A stretch of DNA of 64,000 nucleotides, from contig JAVBNE010000012.1 in assembly GCA_031551755.1 (NCBI GenBank), positions 1 through 64,000 of the forward strand, in the 5' to 3' direction. This DNA comes from JAVBMU01 sp031551755 (GTDB lineage: Bacteria; Actinomycetota; Actinomycetes; Actinomycetales; Cellulomonadaceae). Shown here piece after piece: positions 17,043-24,398 of the stretch; within the stretch, counting starts at the first letter, position 1; each line of letters opens with the position of its first letter. A program made the position numbers and the translations under genes. Under the pieces are notes generated by a model. It did not search any database and was not told the origin of the DNA. It saw only the letters and a program-made list of their open reading frames with translations.

Positions 17043-17052
17043 CCCCGCACAT
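17043..17052 (+). promoter_or_regulatory. Leader motif CCCCGCACAT
   Basis: Exact CCCCGCACAT ending eight bases before the ATG at 17061. Confidence 0.6.
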
Positions 17053-17060
17053 ACGGGGGC

Positions 17061-17570
17061 ATGGCAACTTACTTGGATCAGCCGCGGCGCCCGGCGGGGC
17101 GACCTGACGGCGGTGAATGGGATCGCAGGGACGATACGGCTGCTGTCGCCGAACTCGGACCGCGAGGCGTGGGCGCACGGGCGATCGTTCGTGAGGCACG
17201 ATTCGCCGAGACGAGCCCTGATGAGTGGTGGGAGACGATGGCGCAGCTCGCCGAGCTGGGGCCGGACGCCGACACATCGATCGCCAAACTCCCCCTGACC
17301 TGGTCAGGCACCGGTGAGTCGTCGCGGCGCACGAGACGAATCCGGTACTCGGGGGCGAATCTGACGGTGACGATGCCTTCGGTGACGGCGATACACCGTT
17401 TCGCGTCGGAGGTCGGTGACGAGGTGTTCGAGGTCCCGGTGACCGTCGATCAGCCGGGGTCCTCGATCGCAGCGTGGGTGCAAGTGCGCCGGGACCCGTC
17501 AGGTAGGTGGCGAGCCCATCCGCGCCAGGTGCCCCAATCGTGGGATCGAGAGCGTATCGCCGGGGGATGA
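17061..17570 (+). CDS. Hypothetical protein with N-terminal AGRPDGG motif
   Basis: 169 aa. The N terminus reads 'RRPAGRPDGGEWD', a motif shared with the products at 18026 and 19952, after which the proteins differ. The middle is acidic and helical ('FAETSPDEWWETMAQLAELGPDAD'), and the rest looks like a small beta-rich domain with 'SVTAIHRFASEVGDEVFEVPV'. It has no predicted membrane segment. The gene has the CCCCGCACAT leader and overlaps the next gene by 4 bp (ATGA). Function unknown. Confidence 0.6.
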   Translation: MATYLDQPRRPAGRPDGGEWDRRDDTAAVAELGPRGVGARAIVREARFAETSPDEWWETMAQLAELGPDADTSIAKLPLTWSGTGESSRRTRRIRYSGANLTVTMPSVTAIHRFASEVGDEVFEVPVTVDQPGSSIAAWVQVRRDPSGRWRAHPRQVPQSWDRERIAGG

Positions 17571-18007
17571 CCTGCTTGTTGGAGGCACGCCACCCGCGGC
17601 TTGCATTGGCGGAGTACCGCGATGTGATGGTGCGCGCCCGACACCGGCGGGCGGCCGAGGGCGCCGAACTCGCGAGGGTTTCCTCTTCGTGGATTGATGC
17701 GCTCGGATATGAGCCTGGGTCGAACGTCCTGGTGACGGCCACCAAGGGACGCGTTTACGGGCATCTGGTCTCATCCCATGCCTGGCGGCGCCTGACCAGC
17801 GGCACACACACCGGGGCGCAGTGGAACCGCCTGGTGAAGGGCTCCGCGCGGGTCGAGGTGTCCGAGTGCGCTCAGTGTGGCCGGTACTACCGCACCGAGC
17901 TGAAGCATCGCTGTCCGGTGATGTTCTACCGGCCGGCTGCTGAAACGCCGCAGCGCCACGGCGTGTGGGCGTCGCTTCGATCACGGGCAATCCGGCGTAC
18001 CGTCTGA
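17567..18007 (+). CDS. KTSC-like domain protein with zinc-finger-like motif
   Basis: 146 aa from the ATG at 17567, which overlaps the preceding stop (ATGA) and follows GGGGG; the frame is open further upstream inside the previous gene. Residues 35-80 ('RVSSSWIDALGYEPGSNVLVTATKGRVYGHLV') resemble the KTSC domain, a short beta-barrel originally noted at the C terminus of some lysyl-tRNA synthetases. Then 'CAQCGRYYRTELKHRC' gives a C-x2-C ... H-x-C zinc-binding pattern. A nucleic-acid-binding role is plausible for both parts. Co-translation with the GRPDGG protein suggests a joint function. Confidence 0.6.
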   Translation: MTCLLEARHPRLALAEYRDVMVRARHRRAAEGAELARVSSSWIDALGYEPGSNVLVTATKGRVYGHLVSSHAWRRLTSGTHTGAQWNRLVKGSARVEVSECAQCGRYYRTELKHRCPVMFYRPAAETPQRHGVWASLRSRAIRRTV

Positions 18008-18017
18008 CCCCGCACAT
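18008..18017 (+). promoter_or_regulatory. Leader motif CCCCGCACAT
   Basis: Exact CCCCGCACAT ending eight bases before the ATG at 18026; it begins on the base after the previous stop codon. Confidence 0.6.
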
Positions 18018-18025
18018 TCCTCATC

Positions 18026-18670
18026 ATGAGCACTAATCCACGTCGCCGCGTTCCCCCGGGTCGACCCGACGGGGGCCAGTTCGCTGCCGGTCCCGCCGCT
18101 GTGGCCGCCCACCTTCCGGGCATCGGCGCGGATCCGTCCGACACCGAGCTTCTTTGTGTCGGTGTCGGTGCAGGTCTTGGGGCACTCCTTCCGGCCGCCT
18201 CGCGCCGTCGCTTGCTCACGTTGGCCCCCAACGCCCGGGCCGAGGACCGCGTAGTGGCGGGGCGGCGCGGCGCGCTGAACCTGCATGCTGCGCGCGACGC
18301 ACGTCACCAGGGACGGTTGACGCCTGCGCGGGCGGCTGGACTTGAGGCCGAGGCGCGTGTGGAGCTGGCCGCGGCCCGAAGGAGCTTTCGCACCATGCAG
18401 GCGCTGGTCAACGAACGCGCCGTGGCTCGCCCTGGGGATCTGCTCCCCCGCACTCTGCTGGACAGATTCGGGTTCCAGCTCGCTGACCTTGCTGGGGCCT
18501 TTCGGCGCGTGGTGCGTGCACGCGCGGACAGGCTCGCCCTCGCGGGTGCCAGTGTCGGCGATGGGCACCCCTGGCACCGCGAAGCCGTCGCGCAGGCCCG
18601 CCTTCGAGTAGCCGATCCCAACTACCGAGGAGCCATGCACGCAGAGGCCTGGCAGACGCTCGCTCCATAG
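18026..18670 (+). CDS. Hypothetical protein with N-terminal PGRPDGGQFA motif
   Basis: 214 aa. It starts with 'RRRVPPGRPDGGQFAAGP' and continues as an Ala/Arg/Leu-rich helical protein. Residues 40-60 ('LLCVGVGAGLGALLP') are mildly hydrophobic but too polar around to be a sure membrane helix. Residues 75-120 are strongly helical and basic. No family recognised. The ATG is fixed by the CCCCGCACAT leader and by the N-terminal motif that recurs in the genes at 17061 and 19952. Confidence 0.6.
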   Translation: MSTNPRRRVPPGRPDGGQFAAGPAAVAAHLPGIGADPSDTELLCVGVGAGLGALLPAASRRRLLTLAPNARAEDRVVAGRRGALNLHAARDARHQGRLTPARAAGLEAEARVELAAARRSFRTMQALVNERAVARPGDLLPRTLLDRFGFQLADLAGAFRRVVRARADRLALAGASVGDGHPWHREAVAQARLRVADPNYRGAMHAEAWQTLAP

Positions 18671-18683
18671 CTTCCGCGAATGC

Positions 18684-18693
18684 CAGCGCACAT
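18684..18693 (+). promoter_or_regulatory. Possible leader-motif variant (CAGCGCACAT)
   Basis: GCGCACAT lies 35 bp before the ATG at 18729. If it is a -10 element, transcription would start near 18700 and give a short leader containing the AGGGAG ribosome-binding site. This is the one copy in the set that is not directly next to its chosen start. Confidence 0.35.
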
Positions 18694-18728
18694 GAGGTAT
18701 GTATCCGCATCTACCTCAGGGAGTCTCG

Positions 18729-18944
18729 ATGACTATCGCCACGCAAGGCCGTTCGTTGTCCCTCGATGAGCTGTTCGACCTGCGTCCTGGTGACCGAATC
18801 ACGGTCGCAGGCCGCACCTACGAAGTCGCAACCGGTGAGGTGGCGGCATTACCCGCCGGCGGGTACTTCGAGGTCCCCGTCCGCGGGGTGCGTGGCGTTC
18901 GGCGGCTGAAGATCCGTGAGACCACACCGGTGATGAAGCGGTGA
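18729..18944 (+). CDS. Small hypothetical protein before the methyltransferase
   Basis: 71 aa. ATG 18729 has AGGGAG at a good distance; an ATG at 18699 would extend it by ten residues without such a site. The sequence looks like a compact beta-barrel ('RPGDRITVAGRTYEVATGEVA ...'), with no cysteines or membrane segment. Its stop overlaps the GTG start of the cytosine methyltransferase (GTGA), so it is co-translated with that gene. It could be a regulatory or DNA-binding partner; family not recognised. Confidence 0.55.
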   Translation: MTIATQGRSLSLDELFDLRPGDRITVAGRTYEVATGEVAALPAGGYFEVPVRGVRGVRRLKIRETTPVMKR

Positions 18945-19917
18945 GTGGTGCACCGCGGACCGTTGAGCTGTTCGGTGGCCCGGGAGGATGGGACGAAGGT
19001 GCGCTGATGCTCGGCGTCGATCTGGGGATCGAGGGCCTGGAGCTGAACACCAATGCATGCGCGACGGCGCGGGCAGCAGGGCACCGCCGCCGTCAGGTTG
19101 ATCTGACGGCAGTCGACCCTCTCGAGTACGAGTCAGCGACCGGGCTGATTGCCTCACCCGTCTGTGTCCCATTCTCCCCGGAGGGATTCGCTCGGGGCTG
19201 GGTCCGGACCTTCAGCGGGTCCTGGATGTGTGGACCTCGATCGGGTGGGGCATCTCGGCGGCGGATGCGATGGCCGACGTCGCCGCTTTGTCCGATCCTC
19301 GCACCGCGTTGCTTGCGACGGCCGGCGTGTGGGCGCTGAGCCTGCCGAATCTCCGGTGGCTGGCGATCGAGCAGGCGGCGACGCTCGAGTACGCGTGGGT
19401 GGACCTGGCTGCGGAGTTGTTCGCGGCCGGGTGGGAGTGGGTCGATGCCGTGGTGCTTGATGGGGCCGACTTCGATCTTCCCTCGCGCCGGCGCCGCTCG
19501 TTCCTGGTGGCGCGCCGGTTCGCACCAGGTGTGAGCCTGGGGGTCCGGCACCGGTCCGCGCATGCCCCGACGATGGCGCAGGCGTTGGGCTGGGATACCG
19601 GCCACGAGATCATCACGCGCGGCAACCGGCGTCCGACCGGCGGCAACCGGTTCTCCGCCGATGGTCCCTCGTGGTGCCTGACCGGACGATCGCGAAGCTG
19701 GGAGCGTGAGGACGGCTTGCGTCTGACGGCGAGTCAGGCTGGGGTGTTGTGCGGGTTCCGGCCCGACTACCCCTGGACTGGGTCACGCAGCGCACAGTTC
19801 CAGCAGGCGGGGGACGTTGTTGCCCCGCCGGTCGCCGCTCATGTGCTCGCCTCCGCGCTCGGCCTCAACGAAGCTTCAGGCCTTGGGCGTTCACCGGTTT
19901 TCGTCGCGGCACCCTGA
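18941..19917 (+). pseudogene. DNA (cytosine-5-)-methyltransferase interrupted by a frameshift
   Basis: The first frame (GTG 18941 on) gives motif I 'VELFGGPGGWDEGALMLG' and motif IV-like 'LIASPVCVPFSPEG', where PC of the usual PPCQ loop is VC but the catalytic Cys stays. Near 19,185-19,200 the match moves to the +2 frame and continues as 'LGPDLQRVLDVW', 'LPNLRWLAIEQ' (motif VI ENV/EQ region), 'LPSRRRRSFLVAR' (motif VIII QxRxR-like) and ends with 'FQQAGDVVAPPVAAHVLASALG' (motif X). Joined, the product would be about 325 aa, a normal short C5 MTase. The shift is at G-rich sequence (CGGGGCTGGG), so a true mutation, a recoding site or a base-call error are all possible. No restriction gene is adjacent. 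Confidence 0.75.
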
Positions 19918-19932
19918 TGGCCAACTTGAAGA

Positions 19933-19942
19933 CCCCGCACAT
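19933..19942 (+). promoter_or_regulatory. Leader motif CCCCGCACAT
   Basis: Exact CCCCGCACAT ending nine bases before the ATG at 19952. Confidence 0.6.
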
Positions 19943-19951
19943 GTATCGGGT

Positions 19952-20407
19952 ATGAGCATCACCGCCCAACCTCGCGTCCCTGCCGGTCGGCCTGACGGCG
20001 GCCGATTCGCATCCTCGTCCTTGGCCTCCGGTGTGGCGGGGGCCTTGCCCAGCGTCACGGCCCCACTGCCCGTGAACGGCCTGGTGGCACGAGAACTTCC
20101 TGGTGGCCGTTGGGGACTGTTCCATGCTGAGTCGGGCGCTGGCCTCTTCGGGTCGATGACCGCGCGCCGCGCCTACGCTTCCCGTGAAGACGCTGAGGCG
20201 TGGGCCCGTGATCGGTACCCGTTCCTGCGCGGGGTGCGCGACCGCGTCGATACGAAGATGCGCGAGCAGAGCATACTGGCCCCCGCGACCTCGTGCGGCG
20301 GGTGTGGAGCGCCCACTGACCAGGAGGTCGACTACGACGGGTCCTGTCCGGTGATCGTGGCGACCTGCATTCGTTGCCGGCGCATGGCCTCCTCGACGAT
20401 GGCCTGA
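19952..20407 (+). CDS. Hypothetical zinc-ribbon protein with N-terminal AGRPDGG motif
   Basis: 151 aa. The N terminus is 'PRVPAGRPDGGRFASS'. The middle has 'LPGGRWGLFHAESGAGLFGSMTARRAYASREDAEAWARD', and the C terminus has CGGCGAP ... CPVIVATCIRC, a four-to-six cysteine zinc ribbon. The start is set by the CCCCGCACAT leader; upstream extension of the frame runs through the methyltransferase end. The function is unknown, and the ribbon suggests nucleic-acid or protein binding. Confidence 0.6.
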   Translation: MSITAQPRVPAGRPDGGRFASSSLASGVAGALPSVTAPLPVNGLVARELPGGRWGLFHAESGAGLFGSMTARRAYASREDAEAWARDRYPFLRGVRDRVDTKMREQSILAPATSCGGCGAPTDQEVDYDGSCPVIVATCIRCRRMASSTMA

Positions 20408-20470
20408 CGTTGCCTCGCTCGGCGCCCTGAGCTGGGAGTCTGCCGAATCGAGTCCTGCTACGTTCGCCGC

Positions 20471-21133
20471 ATGAGCCGCGTTCATCGCAAGACACCGGGT
20501 CGGACCTCGCTGCGCGTCCAGTCGGCTGTCCGAGCATCGACTGAGGCGCGAATCACTGCAATGCGGGCAGAGATCGAGGCCCTGGATGGTCAAGCGTCAT
20601 CTTTGCTGCGGTCTACAACGCAGTTCACGACTATCTCCATCACGGTCATATTCGGGGCCTTCGGGATCGCCGCTGAGCGGAATGCTGGCCTCGCCGCCAT
20701 TGTGGCGACCCTTCTCCTTGGAGGTGTGGCAGCGATCTACGCGAACAGTAGTGCCGACGCGGCGGCTCTCGGGGCGAGGCGCGACATCCTCGCCGACGAA
20801 CTGAACCACCACTTCAACTCCGCGGTCTTCACAGCCGGGATCATTGGCCAGAAGGCTCGATTCAGCGTCGGGTCGCTGTCGGCGAACGCGATCCCAGTGC
20901 TGCTCTTACTCGGGTCATGGGCACTGTCGCTAGCCATCAACTGGTCAAATCCGCCGCTGCGCGCTCTTGCTTTCGGCGCGATCGGCCTGGTGGCAGTTGC
21001 CGTCCTCGCCGGAGTGATGCGCATGGCTCGGGCTTCGAAACAGGCGATGCTCGCCGTCCTCGAGTACTCGGAGAACCTCGCTGATGCTCGCCTTGAGGCG
21101 GTCAGGGCCGAAGCCCGGGACGCCCGATCGTAG
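20471..21133 (+). CDS. Hypothetical multi-pass membrane protein
   Basis: 220 aa. A basic N-terminal tail and a short coiled-coil ('TEARITAMRAEIEALDGQ') precede four predicted membrane helices at about residues 50-68, 72-90, 140-157 and 164-180. A charged helical tail ends the protein. TACGTT six bases before the ATG and the lack of an SD suggest a leaderless transcript. Family not recognised. Confidence 0.55.
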   Translation: MSRVHRKTPGRTSLRVQSAVRASTEARITAMRAEIEALDGQASSLLRSTTQFTTISITVIFGAFGIAAERNAGLAAIVATLLLGGVAAIYANSSADAAALGARRDILADELNHHFNSAVFTAGIIGQKARFSVGSLSANAIPVLLLLGSWALSLAINWSNPPLRALAFGAIGLVAVAVLAGVMRMARASKQAMLAVLEYSENLADARLEAVRAEARDARS

Positions 21134-21963
21134 ACCGTTTGGGGCACTGAACGTGGGGCCGAGCAGCACCGATCATGCGCCGATATTCATCTCGAAAGGC
21201 TCTTCGGCGGTGGTACCAACGAGTGCCACATCTGGGACTAACCGTCCCGCCCCTCTCACCTGCCGAGGAGTCCTACCTCTCGCGCGTCGTGCATCGGTTG
21301 GCCACTATCGACGCCCGATTCGCCCTAGTCGTGTTGCTGGCGTGTTGCTGCGTCCCCCTGCTACGTCTCGATCTCGCACGTACCCGGATGTCGCTTCGCC
21401 GGGGCAGGATGGGGATCGAAGCCCGGAATCATGCGCCTGGAGGTACGCGGATGTACGTGAATGCTGTCCGATTTGCGAGGGCGTGCTTGGGTTCGAATCC
21501 CACCCGGGGCACCTCATGCACCACAGCGGATCGTTGAGGCTCCGACTGTCCGATAGCCGCGATCCAACCGCTGATGTCAGACTGTGAACGGCGCTCTCGA
21601 TGATCTACGATCCCCGGCACGCCCGAGATCGCGCACGTCTGCGTCGTCGAGAATGGGCACCGCCGCCTGTGCTACGGGCGCTGGGCTTCTGCCGACTTCG
21701 ATGAGCGTATCGCCGACGGCCCAGCCACCGTGCTGGACGGGCTGGACGAACTCGAAAACCCGGATGACACGCGCTTCGGTCCCGACCTCTGGCGTGTTGG
21801 CGGCTTGGGTGGCAGCTCACTATCGGTGGCGCGCGGTGGGCGATCCACGCGGATCTCACCGGACCATCCGCACCAGCCGTTCTGCACTTTCAGCCGTGAA
21901 CGCTCTGAGAACGTGCCGCGTCCTGGATCATCCCCGTGCCGCTGCGTGGCGGCTCCGGCGCGC
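21134..21963. other. Gene-poor stretch with remnants
   Basis: No convincing intact gene. Open frames here are short and shift. On the plus strand, 21,610-21,790 reads as protein-like sequence ('ENGHRRLCYGRWASADFDERIADG', 'TVLDGLDELENPDDTRFG') that is not sustained and may be a decayed gene. The tRNA-like 3' end at 21484-21513 lies inside. Confidence 0.5.
21484..21513 (+). repeat. tRNA 3'-end-like remnant, possible attachment site
   Basis: GGGTTCGAATCCC (T-arm) followed by acceptor-like CCGGGGCACC is the 3' end of a tRNA, but no matching 5' half is present upstream. Integrative elements that use tRNA genes leave such 3' ends as attL/attR. One outer T-stem pair is mismatched. No integrase gene is beside it. 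Confidence 0.5.
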
Positions 21964-22344
21964 TCAGTCGCGGCCGGGGCTTTCGGAGTGAGCATTGAGC
22001 CAGTCCGCAATCACATCGAGCTCAAGGTGCTCGTCACCAGCGACGGTTCGCACGAACACGTCTCCCTCGTAGGGGTCGATGGCGAGCTGCTGCCCGTTGA
22101 GGGAGTAAAGCAAGGCGACAAGCAGGAATGCGAGACGCTTGTTCCCATCGTGCAGCGGGTGATTACGGCTGATGGAATCAAGCAAGGCTGCAGCCTTCAT
22201 GTCGAGACCAACATACGCCTCGGTCCCCCACACCACCTGTGCGGGTCGTTCCAGCGACGAAGCCAGCGCCCCGGCATCGCGTATCAGCAACCCGAGGCGG
22301 GCGCAGATGTCGAGCGCGTCGTCATAATCGGGATACTCGATCAC
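21964..22344 (-). CDS. Doc-like (Fic/Doc superfamily) toxin
   Basis: 126 aa. 'HPLHDGNKRLAFLLVALL' matches the Doc variant of the Fic motif (H-x-F/L-x-D-x-NKR). The N terminus 'LLIRDAGALASSLERPAQVVWG' and 'YVGLDMKAAALLDSISRN' also fit Doc proteins of PhD/Doc loci. Doc of phage P1 phosphorylates EF-Tu; the catalytic His and the Asp-Gly-Asn-Lys loop needed for this are present. Its ATG overlaps the antitoxin stop (ATGA), the usual order antitoxin-toxin. Confidence 0.85.
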   Translation of the reverse strand: MIEYPDYDDALDICARLGLLIRDAGALASSLERPAQVVWGTEAYVGLDMKAAALLDSISRNHPLHDGNKRLAFLLVALLYSLNGQQLAIDPYEGDVFVRTVAGDEHLELDVIADWLNAHSESPGRD

Positions 22345-22547
22345 TGAGCGAGCCGGTCCAACAGGTCACGGTGCTCCTCGATGAGCTCGCCGATCGCCGC
22401 CGATCGCTGCTCACGCCGAACGGTTCTCGCGAGACGATCTCGGATCGCCAGGAGCACAACGTCGTTCTTCGACCGGTGCTCGGCTGCCGCCAGTGCTCGG
22501 AGGGCCTCCGCGGTCTCATCATCCAGCCGGAGAGTCATCGTCGTCAC
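22341..22547 (-). CDS. Ribbon-helix-helix (CopG-like) antitoxin
   Basis: 68 aa. 'MTLRLDDETAEALRALAAAEHRSKNDVVLLAIRDRL' is a typical RHH DNA-binding fold, and the charged helical C terminus would bind the toxin. GTG 22547 has GGAGG eight bases before it; ATG 22562 and ATG 22538 are alternatives. It would neutralise the Doc-like product and repress the operon. An RHH rather than a Phd-type antitoxin is paired here with a Doc toxin. Confidence 0.8.
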   Translation of the reverse strand: MTTMTLRLDDETAEALRALAAAEHRSKNDVVLLAIRDRLARTVRREQRSAAIGELIEEHRDLLDRLAQ

Positions 22548-22993
22548 ACCACTCACCTCCAAATGGTGTCAGGATGCCACCATTCTCCGGTGTCGACCGC
22601 CTCGCCGCAAGAGTCCGCCGACCCCGTTCGGCACCCCGGAGTCGCCATCCGGCCTGAGGCGTCTCACCGCGACCTCCCGGGTCTGAACCGGATCCGTGTC
22701 CTACCAGGGACATGTCGACGAAGTCACCTCCTCAGGAACCCTTCAGCGGCTGGCAGTGGATCTGACGCACGATCTTGTTGGTCGCTCTGGTGCGGGCCGT
22801 GCCGCAGTGAGCCTTCGCCCTGCTCGCCGTCGCCGGCCTCGAAGGTGCCCCGCGGTTACGCCGAGAGCCCTTCGGCTGACCCGCGAGGTTTTACCTCCGA
22901 GAAACACATTCGGACACGGTCGGAAACGCGACACTCGCTACTGTCAGGAAACACCGTTCCCCAGTAGTGAACAGTCGCGAAGGAGCTGACCGC
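22548..22993 (+). promoter_or_regulatory. Intergenic region upstream of the gmaS operon
   Basis: 446 bp between divergent units, with no convincing gene. Close to the operon start lie TACTGT (22939-22944, a possible -10), a small inverted repeat GGAA-N6-TTCC (22947-22960), and ACTGT/ACAGT half-sites at 22940 and 22971. GAAGGAG at 22979-22985 is the ribosome-binding site of gmaS. An operator for the XRE-cupin regulator encoded at the operon's end could lie here. Confidence 0.4.
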
Positions 22994-24367
22994 ATGACCT
23001 CCGTCACCGATCGCCTTGAGAAACGCGCCGGCCCCCACACCCCACCACTACACGCCCCGAGCCTGCACGAACGCGCCCAGGCGGATGGCGTGCGCTTCCT
23101 CCTCGCCGTCTTCGTCGACCTCAATGGCAAACCGTGCGCGAAGCTCGTCCCCGTCGAAGCGGTCGACCAGCTCGAAAGCGGCAAACTCGGCTTTGCCGGC
23201 TTCGCCGCCGGACTCATCGGGCAGCACCCCCATGACACCGACCTCATCGCGATCCCCGACCTCGACTCCTACGCCCCCATCCCGTTCGTCCGCAAGGGCC
23301 TCGCCATCGTGCACTGCGACCCCTACGTCGACGGCGAGCCATGGCCGTACGCACCGCGAGTCATCCTCAAGCAGGCGATCGCCCAGCTCGCCGAACGCGG
23401 CCTGTCGAGCAAAGTCGGGGCCGAGGTGGAGTACTTCCTGGTCGACCGAGGCGAGGACGCACAACTCACGGCAGCCGACCAGCGTGACACCGGGAACCAG
23501 ACCTGCTACGACGCACGTGGCGTGACCCGCATGTACGACCACCTCGCCGCAGTCGCCGAAGCCATGAACACCCTCGGCTGGGGCAACTACGCGAACGACC
23601 ACGAGGATGCCCCGGGCCAGTTCGAGCAGAACTTCACCTACGCCGACGCCCTCATCACCGCGGACCGCGTCATCACACTCCGCTACCTCGTCAACGTGCT
23701 GGCCGAGCAGCGCGGCATGACCGCGACGTTCATGCCAAAACCCTTCGCCGATCGCGCGGGCAGCGGACTCCACCTGCATCTGTCGCTCTGGGACGACCGA
23801 CGCCCGGTGTTCCCCGACCCCACTGACCGCCGTGGGCTGGGCCTGTCCGAGACGGCATACGCGTTCATCGGTGGCATCCTCCAACACGCAGCCGGACTAC
23901 AGCTCTTCCTCGCCCCGTCGATCAACTCCTACAAACGCCGCGGGGCCACCACTAGCACCTCCGGTGCAACCTGGTCGCCGAAGAAGGCCACCTACGGCGG
24001 GAACGACCGGACCCACTTCATCCGGATCCCCGATGAGCACCGCTGCGAACTGCGCGCCGGAGATAGTTCCGCGAACCCCTATCTCGCCATCGCCGCCACA
24101 CTCCTGGCGGGCATCGCGGGCATCGACGCCGGCATCGACCCAGGACGCCCCTGCGGCCCCGGCGAATCCCGCAAGACATCGGTCGTGCTGCCGCAGACGC
24201 TCCTCCACGCGGTGGAGGCCCTTCGCAGCGACCGTCTGCTCATCGACGCCATCAACATCGAACACCCGGTCGCCGAGTACTTCGCCGCCGCCAAGGAGAG
24301 CGAGTTCTTGATGTGGCACAACACCGTCACCGACTGGGAGATCCAGCGCTACCTCACGGCCTACTGA
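22994..24367 (+). CDS. gmaS: Gamma-glutamylmethylamide synthetase-like (glutamine synthetase superfamily)
   Basis: 457 aa. The protein has the glutamine-synthetase fold: 'VGAEVEYFLVD' (the E-x-E metal site), 'HEDAPGQFEQNF', 'ATFMPKPFADRAGSGLHLHLSLW' and 'NSYKRRGATTSTSGATWS'. It lacks the adenylylation-type C terminus of GlnA-I. This GlnT/GmaS subgroup ligates glutamate to methylamine using ATP, giving gamma-glutamylmethylamide. Assignment as GmaS rests on the neighbours mgsABC; a glutamine synthetase GlnT is the alternative, as in rhizobial glx-glnT loci. ATG 22994 has GAAGGAG upstream. First gene of the operon. Confidence 0.8.
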   Translation: MTSVTDRLEKRAGPHTPPLHAPSLHERAQADGVRFLLAVFVDLNGKPCAKLVPVEAVDQLESGKLGFAGFAAGLIGQHPHDTDLIAIPDLDSYAPIPFVRKGLAIVHCDPYVDGEPWPYAPRVILKQAIAQLAERGLSSKVGAEVEYFLVDRGEDAQLTAADQRDTGNQTCYDARGVTRMYDHLAAVAEAMNTLGWGNYANDHEDAPGQFEQNFTYADALITADRVITLRYLVNVLAEQRGMTATFMPKPFADRAGSGLHLHLSLWDDRRPVFPDPTDRRGLGLSETAYAFIGGILQHAAGLQLFLAPSINSYKRRGATTSTSGATWSPKKATYGGNDRTHFIRIPDEHRCELRAGDSSANPYLAIAATLLAGIAGIDAGIDPGRPCGPGESRKTSVVLPQTLLHAVEALRSDRLLIDAINIEHPVAEYFAAAKESEFLMWHNTVTDWEIQRYLTAY

Positions 24368-24398
24368 CCAGCCCCACCGACCCCACGGGAGACAACCC

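Noticed and set aside
21380..21513. Complete tRNA gene ending at 21513
   Set aside because: No acceptor 5' strand, D-arm or anticodon arm can be formed upstream; only the 3' end is tRNA-like.
23048..23887. Long minus-strand frames across the gmaS-mgs-amt region (also 24555-25247, 26490-27293, 27832-28809)
   Set aside because: They are antisense frames of strongly recognised enzymes, produced by high GC at third codon positions.
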